Shown: positions 11,474 to 23,881, numbered from the stretch's first letter. The stretch: 64,000 nucleotides of DNA from Neonectria sp. B-13 (GCA_002682825.1 NOKP01000008.1:248001-312000), one strand, 5' to 3'. Numbers and translations: made by a program. The notes: a model not told the origin generated them from the letters alone.

Positions 11474-14400
11474 ATGCCTACTGCCGAGATGAGTGCCTTC
11501 GAAACTGGGAGGAGGAGTCGGAGCGAGACCGATGATGACGAGTCGTTGGCAGGCGTCTCGAAACGAAGGAGAACGACCCATGAAACCGACAATGGCGGCT
11601 CGGGACTTAGACAAAGCTGCATTCGGCGAAGACTCTCATACCGCGACTACACTGTTGGTTGGATCTGCGCGCTTCCCATCGAGATGACTGCGGCAAGAGC
11701 CATGTTGGACGATGTTCACGACAGCCTGCCTACCAGGACACTTGATACCAACACGTATACCTTGGGGTGCGTTGGCATGCACAATATCGTCATTGCGTGT
11801 CTTCCATTAGGTCAGTATGGCCTGAACAACGCGGCGACAGTGGGGAACAACATGCGCCGGAGCTTCTCTTCCATTCGCCTCGGCTTGATGGTTGGTATCG
11901 GGGGCGGAGTTCCGGGAAAAATCGACATCCGACTCGGCGATGTCGTGGTCAGCAAGGAAGTGGTGCAGCACGATTTCGGGAAGACTGTCCAAGAAGGCCA
12001 TTTTCAGCGAACAGGCTCTCTGAACAAGCCCCCACAGGCACTCCTGACTGCCGCAGCCAAACTACAAGCAGATCATGCATCAGGGCCCAGCAAAATACCC
12101 GCTCTCCTCTCCGAGATGCTCAAAAGACACCCATCTCTTACCGAATACACCCATCCTGGTACGATTAAAGATCGGTTGTTTGATGGCACATATGACCACC
12201 TTCAATCGGTGGACAGCTGCGAGCTTTGCGACGCATCCAGGCTGATGAACAGACCTGCCCGAATTAGCAATGATCCCAGGATTCACTACGGAGTCATCGC
12301 CTCTGGCAACCAAGTCATGAAGCACGGCAAGACAAGGGACAAGTTGGCGCAAGAACTTGATGCCCTATGCTTTGAGATGGAGGCGGCGGGATTGATGAAC
12401 AACTTTCCGTGCCTCGTCATCCGCGGAATTTGCGACTATTCGGATTCTCATAAGAACAAGCAATGGCAAGAGTATGCAGCAGCAACGGCGGCGGCATATG
12501 CCACGGAACTTCTGTATGCTATATCGACGAATAGTATCGACCAGACACAAAGCCCCGTGATGTCATCGAATGCTGGTAGGAATAACTTCACACACATACA
12601 CCATCCTTCACTAACATTGTCTTAGACCGACAAGTATTGCAGGAGCGCCGAGCTAAGTTACTTGGTTTGTTGAAATTCGATCAAATCCATGCCCGCCGCA
12701 TGGGCGTGAAAGCTGCCCATGACAAAACGTGTAACTGGCTGCTTGAAGATCCTGCGTATCAACATTGGCTAGACCCCACAAAACTTGTCCAACACCACGG
12801 ATTCTTGTGGATCAACGGGAAACCGGGCGCGGGAAAGTCGACAATCATGAAGTTCGCGCATTCGCATGCGATAAGCACTATGCGGAACACGGTTGTTATC
12901 TCGTTCTTCTTCCATGCGAGAGGTGAAAGTTTGGAGAAGTCAACCGCAGGGATGTATCGCTCCCTGTTATGGCAACTATTAGGAAAGGTTCCAGAGCTTC
13001 AAGAAGTTCTCGATGATTCGGACCTCATTCCTCTAAGTCAAAGCGATTATCCGACGTGGGAAACTGAAACCCTTCGGTCACTCTTCTCCGATTCAATCGC
13101 CAAGCTTGGTCAGCAACACCTAGTCTGTTTTATCGATGCCCTCGACGAATGTGACCACCTGGAAGAGCTTTACGAGATGGTTTACGATTTCCAAACTCTC
13201 GGAAGAGACGCCGATTCAAGGAGATCATTGCTTCACATATGTTTTTCCAGTCGTCATTATCCCTCCATTGACATAGGAAATGGCCAGCAACTTATTCTGC
13301 AAAACCGGCCTGGCCACGAGCATGATGTCGAAACTTACATTTACGACAAGTTAAAACTTGGAAAGGGGTGCAAAACTGAAGCCGACGAGCTCAGAAACAC
13401 GCTACGTAAGAGGGCAAGCGGGGTTTTCCTATGGGTTAAACTGGTTGTTCAGATGCTGAACAGAGAATTCGGGAGGGCAAGTACCCTTGCCATTCGGAAG
13501 ACGAGGCTCCAAGAGATTCCAACCGAGCTGGGTGAGCTGTTCAGGGATATGTTGAAACGAGACAACGAGCGTCCGGAGGACTTACTCCTGTCCATCGAGT
13601 GGATTCTGTATGCTAAGCGACCTTTGAAGTGGGAAGAGCTCTACTTTGCACTTATATCTGGACTGTATCCAGATACTCTAACCATATGGAACCCGGAGGA
13701 AATCCCCGTCGACGACATGAAGAAATTCATTCTGAGCTCTTCAAAAGGCTTGGCCGAAATAACGAAACCCAAAGCTCAGACAGTTCAGTTCATTCACGAG
13801 TCAGTACGAGACTTTTTGTGGAAAGACCATGGCCTACGCGACCTGCGGCGCGAGATGGGGCTTGCAGAAGAGGATTTCCGGAGCTTGGGCCACGATCAAC
13901 TAAAGCAATGTTGCAGCGCCTACATTAAGCTCGACATCTCAGACCATGTGCCCTCAAATACACTACTTCCAAAGGCATCCTCTGATGCAGCAAGGGATCT
14001 GCGAGGCTCCCTGTCAGACAAGTTTCCATTTCTTGAATATGCAACTCGCCATGTTCTCTATCATGCCGAGAGTGCTGCGAGCGGACCTTCACAGGACAGC
14101 TTCCTGAAAGACTTCGCTCTCAAAGCCTGGATTGATCTTGATAACCTCTTCGAGAAGTATGAGATCCGCCGTCACACATCGGCTGCAAGTCTCATGTACA
14201 TTCTTGCAGAGAATGACTTGAAAAAACTGATTGGGTCAGCACTTCAGCTCGGTTGGAGCCCCAATATACTAGGAGAACGGCACCGTTATCCCCTTTTCGC
14301 TGCCTTGGCTAATAGCAACCGAGGTGCGGTCAATGCACTCTTGCAACATGAGACAAGGCTTCCGCAAGCGGGTGACATCTCTGCGCAGCTGGAGTTTGGG

Positions 14401-15705
14401 AAAGATTTTACGGCTCTCAAGGCCCAGACACCGCTTCAATGGGCGGTGCAAAGGGGGGATGTGCCACTCGCTAGGTCTTTGATTACGTCCAAGGAATTCA
14501 GTTTCAACTTTACAGATGGCAGTGGCCAGAAGCTGCTAGCATGTGCCGCTGATAATGGGCATGAAGGTATTATACAACTGCTACTGGAGAGTGAAGGCTT
14601 CGGCACTAGCTCGAAGGATCACTCTAGCCAGACGCTGCTTTTTTGGGCTGCTGAGAATGGGTACAAGGGTATCGGGAAGTTACTGCTAGCGACTGAAGGC
14701 ATCAATGTTAACTTAAGGGATAATTCTGGCTGGACACCGCTATCATGGGCCGCTAAGAACAGAAACGAGGGTATTGCAAAGCTGCTACTGGCGACTGAAG
14801 GCATCGACGTTGACTTAAAGGATAATTCTGGCTGGACGCCGCTATCATGGGCTGCTAAGAATGGACACGAGGGTATTGTAAAGCTGCTGCTGGCGACTGA
14901 AGGCATCGACGCTGACTCTAAGGATGACTCTGACCGGACGCCGCTGTCATGGGCGGCTGAGAATGGACACAAGGGTATTGTAAAGCTGCTGCTGGCGACT
15001 GAAGGCATCGACGCTGACTCGAAGGATAAATCTGGCCGGACGCCGCTGTCATGGGCGGCTGAGAAAAGATACGAGGGGAAACCGAAGGAGTACGAGGGTA
15101 TTATGGAGCTGCTTCTGGCGACTGAAGGCATCGAAACTGACTCGATCGATAAATCTGGCCGGACACCGCTGTCATGGGCGGCTGAGAAGAGCCACGAGGC
15201 CGGCATACAACTACTTCTCGCAAACGGCGCCAGCATCGAGGCCAGAGATATCATTGGCCGGACACCGCTATTTCACGCGATAAGGGGCGGACACGATGGC
15301 ATCGAACGCTTATTCAACGAGAATAGGTCTTGCTTCGTGGCTGAAGATCAATTTGGCCAAACACCATTGTCATATGCATTCGAAAGCGACCGCGAGGACG
15401 TTTTCCAGCTCTTTCATACGAAAGCCGCCACCGTTAACACTGAATATGGCACCGGCAGGACGACACTACCGCGAGCAACAGGGAACACCGATGGCCTGGG
15501 CATGATCAGTAATGATCCGCTTGAAGATTACCGAATGAAATTGATGCTTGTGCAGAAACAAGTACATGTTGGGAAAGTAGCCGCGGTGCATCTGCTGCTA
15601 AAACATTGCGCCAACATTGAGGCCAAAGACAATCATGGCCAGACGCCGCTATCATGGGCAACAGAGAACGGACATGAGGGTGTCATCCGTATGCTACAGG
15701 CCTAG
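11474..15705 (+). CDS. NLR-like receptor: PNP/UDP phosphorylase-type + NACHT + ankyrin repeats
   Basis: Two exons (11474-12575 and 12626-15705) join in phase over a 50-nt intron, giving 1393 residues. Residues 56-350 are a purine nucleoside phosphorylase/UDP phosphorylase-like domain (TVGWICALPIE, MVGIGGGVPG, LGDVVVS, FEMEAAGL, RGICDYSDSHKN), often used as the N-terminal effector in fungal NLRs. NACHT follows with Walker A GKPGAGKS at 432-439 and Walker B CFIDALDECD near 535-544. Ankyrin repeats run from about 960 to the end. Repeats encoded at 14701-15228 are almost identical 34-residue units, one with a seven-residue insertion, a sign of recent expansion or exchange. Such high-identity repeats are known from rapidly evolving fungal non-self receptors. 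The whole frame is open, so the gene appears intact. Confidence 0.92.
14701..15228 (+). repeat. Tandem near-identical 102-bp ankyrin-coding repeats
   Basis: Units begin at about 14701, 14803, 14905, 15007 and 15130, each encoding one ankyrin repeat. The unit starting at 15007 is 123 bp because of a 21-bp in-frame insertion. Identity is high at the DNA level, including silent positions, unlike the flanking repeats. The motif TPLSWAA recurs in each. Confidence 0.85.
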
Positions 15706-16348
15706 AAAGAGGTAGGGCATGCCTTACGGACAGAAGTCGTAGTGCAGGGAGGTGATTTCGACCGAACTCGCTATATTAGCAAAAAGGTCCCTGAAATTAC
15801 CAGCCTGGTTAGCCAACCCATCTACAAAATATTATATACTATACACCTTTCGTGTAAACACAGCTCACCGATTCACCATCTTAACAAGGCAACTGATACT
15901 CCGACGCTCAGCCACGTTATATAACGACGAATACCTGTTCAACCCAATTGTTCCGGTTTGATATTCTGCAACCCCTTCCCACTTCCGAGGCTTACCACTC
16001 CCATGGCCCCTCGAATCGAAATCGCACCATCAGACCGTGCGGATGGCTGTTTTAACTTCTCCATTTTCGATGCCTGATCTTGAGCCCTTTCTTCTAGGGA
16101 TCGTAAAAGAATCGGAAATGCTAAGCAAATTAGAACCGAATCTTCGGGTAAGGATCCGACAACTTCCACCAGCTGCAGGTGAGTTTAAGCTTGATCTGAC
16201 TATGATATAAAGTTCTCTCTCGAACCCCAGCTGGAAAATTTACCCCTAAATGGATCGGTGTCATGTGATGTGGTCCCACTGTACAGTTCCAATGCGGCTT
16301 GAGGAAATTTCAATCAAACACCACCTGACCAGCTGCAGTCTCATAAAC
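15706..16348. other. Intergenic
   Basis: Lies between the 3' end of the second NLR and the start of the phosphotransferase. A short plus-strand frame from about 16069 (about 45 codons) was noticed, but it has no domain and no splice partner that I could support. Confidence 0.4.
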
Positions 16349-17128
16349 ATGGCGCGAACAATCACTCCAGAGCAACTTGCCAAAGGCTACAAGCTAGCAG
16401 GTTTGTCGCCAATATGGAGGATTAATCCAACGACAGTCGTCAAAAAATACAGTCTCATAGCAGAAGCTATGGCAGAAGCCGACACAATGAGATTCGTCCG
16501 TGCCAACACTTCCATTCCCGTTCCCAAAGTCCAAAACGCCTACCGCGACGAGGAAACAGGGCATGGTGTCATCGTAATGGATTACGTGGAAGGAAAAACT
16601 CTCAAGGAGACTTGGGGTGACTATACCGAGGCGCAAAAAGAGTCGGTCATCTCCCAACTCCGTGACTATATGGCTCAGCTTCGCCGCTTCAAGGGCGACT
16701 TCATTGGGTCCATCAACCGCACGGCATGCAACGACCAGTACTTTAGTGAAGACCCGCAAGGATATGGGCCCTATGAAACCGAGGAAGACTTCAACCAGGG
16801 CATTGTTAAAGCGATGAAGAAGGACAACGTAAATGGATTTTCGGAGTGGAGGTGCACCGTTTGGCTGAGTGTCATGAAAGACCACGATATTGTCCTGACG
16901 CATGGCGACTTTGACCCTCGCAACATTCTGGTCCAAGGGGATAAAGTCACGTCTATCTTGGATTGGGAGCTGTCGGGTTACTACCCCACTTACTGGGAAT
17001 ACGGCAAGGCCTTGTTACGGCCTGAGTGGGAGGATACGTGGAGTCGAGACAAGGCTGTGGACAAGATTCTGGAGCCGTTTCACAAAGAGCTCGCCGTCAT
17101 GTGGGCCTCAAATGATGTGTTATACTGA
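16349..17128 (+). CDS. APH/choline-kinase-like phosphotransferase
   Basis: A single exon. I chose the ATG at 16349 (259 residues) over the in-frame upstream ATG at 16250, because MARTITPEQL begins the recognisable domain. The small lobe contains VVKKYS with the ATP-binding Lys. The hinge is IVMDYVEGKTL. The catalytic loop is THGDFDPRNILV (HGDxxxxN) and the metal-binding motif is ILDWE. This is the common fungal phosphotransferase family (APH fold) related to aminoglycoside and choline kinases; substrates are mostly unknown small molecules. All catalytic residues are present. The protein is short for the family but complete at its C-terminus (WEYGKALLRPEWEDTW). Confidence 0.82.
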   Translation: MARTITPEQLAKGYKLAGLSPIWRINPTTVVKKYSLIAEAMAEADTMRFVRANTSIPVPKVQNAYRDEETGHGVIVMDYVEGKTLKETWGDYTEAQKESVISQLRDYMAQLRRFKGDFIGSINRTACNDQYFSEDPQGYGPYETEEDFNQGIVKAMKKDNVNGFSEWRCTVWLSVMKDHDIVLTHGDFDPRNILVQGDKVTSILDWELSGYYPTYWEYGKALLRPEWEDTWSRDKAVDKILEPFHKELAVMWASNDVLY

Positions 17129-17959
17129 TAGAACAGATTGTGCTGGGCGTCGAAGACTGTGAGAATGCCTGTCAAACTCTACGGAAGTCTGCAAGTGACT
17201 GTAAGCAGGAATGAGGGACCATACAAAAGCGAGGGTACGATAAGCGGTGCCCCAGCAGCTTTCAAGTAGGATAAGGGTAATACTTCTAGGTAGAGGCGTG
17301 TCTATTCTAATGATATGAGTTTTCTCTGAAGGCCTAGAACTATCTCATAGTGTTGTCTGTATTTTAGAGGGTAGTAGTGACTTTATAATTACGGAATTAA
17401 ATGACAAAAAATTAGGGTTAACAAGTAACAATATAGGAGTATTTGAACAATAGCAAATCCTAAATGATGAAGATATAAACTATTAACAATTAAAGTTAAC
17501 ATACATGTATATATCTAGAGAGAAAGATATAATAGTGTGAGTAACAAGTTAGCTACCAGAGCGCCCTACTTATTGTAGAGCGCTGCTATCTTTAGAGTGC
17601 AATAATAAAGTTTCTTAATCTTCTTAATTACTATGCGAGATGAGAGATGCGTTCATGATCAACCATAAATACTCAAACCAAAGGTCCGCTTATAATAGGC
17701 TGCATGAGCTGTAAGGCGGACTTGAATGGCGTTGCAGGCTCCCACGCACAGCCACGATAGGCGTCCCGCTTTTCCATAGGTAAGCTGCGCGCCTTCACCA
17801 CAGTTGCCTGGCAAGGCTGACAATTCCCTTGCTCCTCACCTCTTCATCAATCTTTGAGGACCAACGAGGTCAAACTCAGACAAATCACACCAGCGGGATC
17901 CAAATGAACTGTTCACTTCTGGCACTAGAATTACGCTCAATACCCAAGCCTCCGACATA
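17129..17959. other. Intergenic with AT-rich patch
   Basis: About 17,330-17,640 is markedly richer in A and T than the surroundings, with many TAA/TTA words, as seen in relics changed by repeat-induced point mutation. No translated similarity to a transposon could be recognised. The rest should hold the promoter of the transporter-like gene. Confidence 0.4.
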
Positions 17960-20301
17960 ATGCCAGAAGACCCTGGCAACGGCAGCATTACGCAATGGCA
18001 CTCAATCATCACTCTTGTGATTTTTGTCCTCAGCAGTAAGCGTGCGCTCTCCTTCCATGGCTGCATCTCCCGCTAATAAGAGGTCACAGACCTTGTCGTG
18101 CTTTTCCCGTTTCATATCCCAATCTACATATATAGGCCGTTTTCCAATGCTGTTCTGGAACGCCTGGTCATCTTACGGGTAATACCACCTCGGCCGGAGG
18201 GTTCTCATCGGGAATGCAGCGACAAACATCTCAAGCCCAAGCCTTTCATGCGGGTGAAGTTTCCTGTGAATTTGAACACCGGGCCTCTGATTGGGGTTCT
18301 CTTCCTGCTTTCGACAACAGCCATCGGTCGAAGAGAAGTGAGGGAGGGTACGCTTGGGGCCAACAATATCTCTCCCATGGATCTGGTAGCCTTTGCCCTC
18401 ACACTGGGTTACGTGAGCAGCTCCATTGACGCTACGGGGTTAATCAGGTTCTTAACCTTCAAAGTCATGCGACTATATGGTAGAACTGGCCATCGACTAT
18501 TCATCCTCCTCTACTTCGTCTTCTTCGCTATGGGCTGCTTATTTGGGAATGATCCTGTCATACACATGGGTATGCTCTTCTTGACTTACATGAATCGAGT
18601 GTCAGCAAATATCCATCATCCGCGAGCATGGATTCACACTCAGTTTGCCATTGCCAATATTGCGTCGGCCATCCTCGTTTCTTCCAATACGACAAACGTC
18701 GTCATTGCTCAAGCGTTCCAGATTGGCTTTGCAGAGTACACCGCGAACCTCATCGTTCCTGTCATGACCTCGGTCGTAATATTAGCGCCGTTTTTATTGT
18801 ATATTATCTTTGCAAACGAGGGCCTGATCCCATTTAGTATCCAGATGCACGAAATCTCAGAAGAGTCCAAAGCGAAAAAGCCGATTTCCTTAAATATACC
18901 CTTCAGCCATCCGGAGGACATGCTTGTCGAGGACCAAGTTGTGCACGGCGAGCCATCAACCACAAGCATTCTCCGACTTGAGGAGATCATGAACCCATAT
19001 TTAGACAAGCGAAGCGCAATTTTCGGGGTTCTAATCATGGCCGCAACACTCGTCGTCTTACTGGCGCTGACTGCTGCCAATTTCAACAACATCCCTGTTT
19101 TCTGGGCGACTTTGCCCGCCTCATTTTTAATGCTCTGTTGGGACGCTATATTCGGATGGTACCATCGACACGAAACTCGTATGATTGCCATGCGTGGTAG
19201 ATATGAGATGGAACACGCCCGAGACGAGCGAGAAATTACGCGAGAAGCGATGCGAACAGCAGAAGACACTACGGAGCCGACCAGAATACATTCAAGTACA
19301 CATGTACGAGACAGCCAGGCACATAAACGTCAAAGATATGCTTGTTCTATCAGTCGCGCTGATTTGAAGACGGGTCCAACGAATTCACATGACGAGGAGC
19401 ACGGCAATCTCGACGGTTCAGGGCACCTTTCTTCATCTGCCAGGATTGTGGTGTGTGGTGATGAGCCGCCAGACAATCGAGATAATGAATGCCTAAGACC
19501 AACGGCAGCGGAACCTCACCAAGTCAGTCAAGTGATTCAAGACCAAAATTCAGTATCGCCTCAATCAAGGCAAATAATCACTCAAGCAACGGACAACGAA
19601 GTGAGCGGCACCTTTAGCAGTGGCAGCCCGGCTCAAGAAAGCCAAGGTACAACCCCAGCTTTCGGCGAAGAGCACACCACGCGCGACTCAGAGGAACATG
19701 AAGCACGAGACGATACATGGGCCACCGCAAAGGAGATCCAAGCCTCAGAGAAAATAAAGAGTAGCGACGACGGCGACGAGAGGACAGGCGTGACAATATC
19801 AACCATTGGGGAGGGCCGTGCGGGAGATAAAGGGACAACGCCGGAAGAGACTGTTTGTGTTTCGCCTACAGATCAAACACAACCAACCCTTATATCCCTT
19901 TTGGTGAACATATGGAGCTGGTCGCAGCAGACATTCCCCCATGTTTCAGCCGTGTTAGCCCGCTTACCATTCTCACTCGTACTGTTCGCTTTCCCGACAT
20001 TCATCCTAGTCCAGTCACTAGTGTCTACTGGCTGGGTCACAGTGTTTGCACATATTGGGGTGCGGTTTATGCTCTGGCAATTGGTGTGAACTATGGTGCC
20101 TTCTCATTGACATTCGGCGCGTCGCTGGGAGGGTTGATGTGGCGCGAAGATCTCGCTCAAAAGCAGATTCGCGTCCGTCGTCTAGAGTTCGCTCGCGTGA
20201 ATTTTCCCCTCATTGCCATTACGATGATTACTAGCTGCGCAGTTCTTGTTGGTCAGGTTTATATAATGAGACATACTACGCCGTATAAAATACGAGTTTA
20301 G
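17960..20301 (+). pseudogene. Multi-TM ion/citrate-transporter-like protein with broken 3' end
   Basis: Exon 1 (17960-18035) joins in phase at 18090 across a 54-nt intron. The first frame then runs to a stop at 20089 (about 690 residues). It has many hydrophobic segments (LGANNISP, LFGNDPVIHMG, SSNTTNVVIAQ) that match the fungal branch of the ion-transporter (ArsB/citrate-type) superfamily. A long hydrophilic Ser/Glu-rich loop covers 19,270-19,860. Near 20,045-20,065 the conserved frame changes without an intron: the first frame shows LVSTGWVTVFA, while the remaining family C-terminus (YALAIGVNYGAF to VGQVYIMR) continues in another frame to 20301. From family knowledge, about 60 residues that carry a core substrate segment seem to be missing at this point. 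A deletion plus frameshift is the simplest reading. A misassembled base is the alternative. Confidence 0.6.
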
Positions 20302-20337
20302 ACATAAACATCTAAATAAGACAACTACATACGAGTA

Positions 20338-21906
20338 TCAAATGATGCTATAGATCCCAGCCATGACCTGCTCCAGAACTCCTTCGGCCATCTCCCGCGT
20401 GACAATACCATCCTCATAAGTTGCATTGATAACTGTGTCTCCCCCTTTCACGCCTGCGACGTGAAAGATGGCGCCGTGAGTGCCTTGTGTGCCATTCACA
20501 ACTGCTCCTGAGAACTGCATGTCCTCGATTTGCCAAGGCCCTGAAGTTCCCTCCTCGTCTCTTGCGGTCTTTCCGAAAAAGGCTCCTACGTTGGATACAC
20601 AGTAGGTAGGGTTGAGCAATAGGCTTATAGACGGAAAAGCCTTGCTCACAACATCCTCTAGATCTGGCCCCATCAGCGTGACTCCGATCCAAGATCTAAT
20701 ACCTTTTCCGGTGGTAAAGCGCGTCATTTGTTCTTTGTAGTCTCTCACGAGATCCCTGGCAGCCCCAGAATCAAGGCCCAAGCTCGTGTTTTTGTTCTTC
20801 TCAATGACGACATTGCGAAAGGGCCCAAGCTTGTGCCAGTGCTCTGCACTCGCAGTGGCATTGATAATGGTACCATTGCTAGTTCCGCCGCCTATACGGG
20901 ACATAGGAAGCTGCGACCGGAGATCAAAAGGATACCGGGAGGAGCCGATCCTTGCGTCAGGGTAGTACTCTGTTGCCAGAACAATGGTGAGCATCGTCAT
21001 TAGGAGAAGCGTGAAGGTAGTCTGGTTTGAGCGACAGGCCGCGGTGATTTGGGCCATTTTGTTCGCTGGGACGCGGTAGGATGAGATGCGCGTGACGGTG
21101 CTTTTGCGAAGGGTCCGCGACTGCTGTTGCTAATTTCAGGCAAGGCTTCGAGGGTGGAAGGTTGCCATAGATGCGTGAACTGCCGTAGAACAGCTTGAAA
21201 ACGCAGCAAACAAGCTGCGTCCACACCATCTCTATGATGTTGGGCTTACCGGTCCACACCTCCGTCGGATCAAGGGGAATCTGGACATTATCGTTGGCGT
21301 AGATGATAGTTTCTTGAGGATTGTCGACTCCGAGCTGGTCTGCCGATGTGGAGTTGAGGGCAGCGAGAAACTCGCGATGAAAAACCACCCCTGATATGCC
21401 ATCGCCTATCGAGTGATGATAGACAAACACAATGTTACGTCCCTTCACCAAGAGTTTCCACCACGGGCGGTTAGGCTCATCGGCGGTCCACAGCCATTCA
21501 TTGTGAAGTTTCTCCAGAATCTCCGAAGCTACACCAGCATCGTCTCCGTCATCCAGATACTCGACACACTGTTCAAGATCCAAGACACGCAGCACAGCAG
21601 TATGCAGGCCGTGGCAGCCCTTCTTGGAAGACGGCCGCTGCACGAAAACATGCCATAGTGCAGGATGGGCTTCTACAACAGTGCGGAGGGCGGCAATAAT
21701 GGCTGGCCTGGTAAGCTGACGGCCATTGGGATTGCAGTATTCCGCAGATATGAGGATGTTGGACCAAATGCCTAGGCGGTGGTAAAGGTACTACAGGCGC
21801 TGAATGAAACCTAGGATATGTGTCAGTATAATGGGAGAGGGGCATTTTGCGAATATAATCCACTCGTTTTACGCACCAGCGTGTAGTTGTCAGTTGATTC
21901 AGCCAT
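20338..21906 (-). pseudogene. HHxxxDG acyltransferase (alcohol acetyltransferase-like), frameshifted
   Basis: Exon 1 (21906-21877) and exon 2 (from 21790) join in phase across an 86-nt intron. The protein continues as LGIWSNILISAEY with the active-site motif HHSIGDG, then the second half beginning TRISSYRVPANKMAQI and ending at 20338. The two halves lie in different frames. The switch falls near 21,090-21,110, at a run of four A residues on the coding strand, and I found no donor/acceptor pair that reconciles them. The family (condensation-domain-like BAHD/AATase fold) acetylates alcohols or secondary metabolites using acetyl-CoA. If the extra base is real the gene is dead. If it is an assembly error the protein would be about 490 residues, normal for the family. 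Confidence 0.65.
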
Positions 21907-22699
21907 GCTGCCTTTCCGCGGCAACGAAATCAGGGATGAATCGTCAGTGTCAGCTTACCAAATGTTGAGTGAGATTAATTGACTATTATAGTATGGGTGC
22001 CTTAGGCATGGTATCCTCAAGCTACTACCCTTGGCGCAGCAACCCTGGGCGCGGACGGGCCAACATACCCTTGCCTGTATTTGGTATTAGCTCGGGTTTT
22101 TAAGGTTTGGGATGAGCACTGACCGTCGTCGCGAATACGGAGAAGAGGGCAGGAAAGAGAACAAGTGCGTAATGCATTGTGAAGCTGAGACGTCGATGGA
22201 GGGTAGAGGCGGAAGAGGCACACTTCGAGTGAGTCTCATACCCGAGGAAAGGCCTAGACTTTCCATGCTTTTTTAACCATCCATTTGGTGATATGAGCTA
22301 AAGACTTCCGAAAACAGGGGCAGGAGCGCAAGACACACCGTCTACTATCGCAGGAAAGAAGAAAACCAGGCTGGAAATTGTTAGCCCACATCTTACTATG
22401 ACCTCAACCCCTTTCACAGGCTCTTTGGTCCATGTTACCTGCGCAGAATTGCCTAGGCCTATCATATCATATGCCTTGTAACAAAGCTCTAGCAACAATC
22501 AATAATCCCATGAGGACAAAAGGTGTAGACGAAATGCTGTAAAAGGAAGGTGAGATTAAAGAAGCTGCAGAGGCAAGGGGCCGTAGAATGGTTATCCGTG
22601 TTCAGAAGGTAGTTCCTTAAATTCTGTCACATAACAATTACCCTAGCCTTTATGGTACAGCATCTTAACTGGAGTACTATCCTTTGCCACCGTGTGTAC
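21907..22699. other. Intergenic, no gene seen
   Basis: Upstream of the acyltransferase and downstream of the SDR. Only short open frames without recognisable features were found. Confidence 0.45.
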
Positions 22700-23881
22700 T
22701 TACCAATCCAGCAATGGAGCACAACCTTCCTTGGCGAGAAATTTGTTCACCTCCTTCGATGTATTATCCCACAACCCTCGAACTTGCTCTTCGTCATTCG
22801 CAACCACATGACCTGGCTTCACCTCTCCAACCGGTTCCAGATATTTCCCTTTGAATGCATCGGGCTTCTCTCGTACCTCCTTGGCGGTCGCCCCGAACAG
22901 GAGAGTGAACGAACCTTCATCTTCAGTCACCATCACCCTGCGCATGACAGGCTTCAAAGGGCCACTGAAGATATCGAGAGCATTGGCGCTCCTGACACCT
23001 CCTGGGTGCACAGAAAGTGAGATGATCGATGAACCCTGCTCTTCTAGGCGACGTTGAAGCTCCTGAGCAAAAATGAGGTTCGCCATTTTAGCAAAGCTAT
23101 ACTGCATCATATCAACAGTAAACATGTGCTTCTGGAGGTAGCGCCATTGCCAAGGTTCGTAAGGCAGCGTGCCGGAGAGGAATGCGGGCGACGTAAAGTC
23201 GAACTGATAGTTCGGCGGAAAGAAGACGTAGGTGACATTTGATGACACAGTCACGATTCTCACGTCCGCTCCGGGACTGGCAGCAGCCTTCTTCAAGAGC
23301 GGGAGGATGCCGTTGGTGAATACAAAGTGTCCAACGTGGCTTGTAAATGTGAGCGTCACTCTGAAAGGTATTACTGGGGTTCAGTACCAGATCGCCATAG
23401 TCGCTTCCCACCCAGCATCCGTTGTTTGAAACTTGTCCATGACTAGTCCTGCGTTGTTCACTGATATGAAATTGTCAATACTGGTCGACACGGGGTGCAG
23501 CTTCTTTGAGGTACACACCAAGGATGTCGATTGCCTGCTCCTTGGCCTTGAGCTCTTCGACCGCGTGCATCACGCTCTTGATATCACCGAGGTCCAATTT
23601 CAACCATACCAGTTGGTCTGTGGAGACCTTGGTGCTCTGAGACAGCACATAATCTGTGGTGTGTGTCGCTTTTGCCTCGGATCTCGCGGTAAAGTAGATC
23701 TTAGCTCCCTTCATGGCAAAATGCTTCACCGTTTGAAGGCCAATGCCGGCACTGACACCATGTTAGCATTCAAAAATAGCTCATGGAGGGCGAATAAGCA
23801 TCCATACTTTCCACCAGTTACCACCACTACCTTCCCCTCCATGTCTGGCATGTCGGAACGAGGATTCCATCCTTTGGTCAT
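22700..23881 (-). CDS. Short-chain dehydrogenase/reductase
   Basis: Four exons (23881-23808, 23751-23519, 23460-23412, 23360-22700) with introns of 56, 58 and 51 nt keep phase and encode 338 residues. The cofactor loop TGGNAGIG spans the first splice site, NNAG spans the second, and the catalytic YSFAK (YxxxK) is in exon 4, together with SSNVTYVF for the catalytic Ser region. This is a classical/extended retinol-dehydrogenase-like SDR using NAD(P)H on a carbonyl or alcohol. Fungal members often serve lipid or secondary metabolism. The substrate cannot be told from sequence. The C-terminus, ending LLDW, is directly followed by a stop that overlaps a GTAAGT-like word, so a further small exon cannot be fully excluded. 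Confidence 0.85.

Noticed and set aside
17405..17420. TTAGGG word in AT-rich DNA, as in fungal telomere repeats
   Set aside because: A single occurrence without tandem copies.
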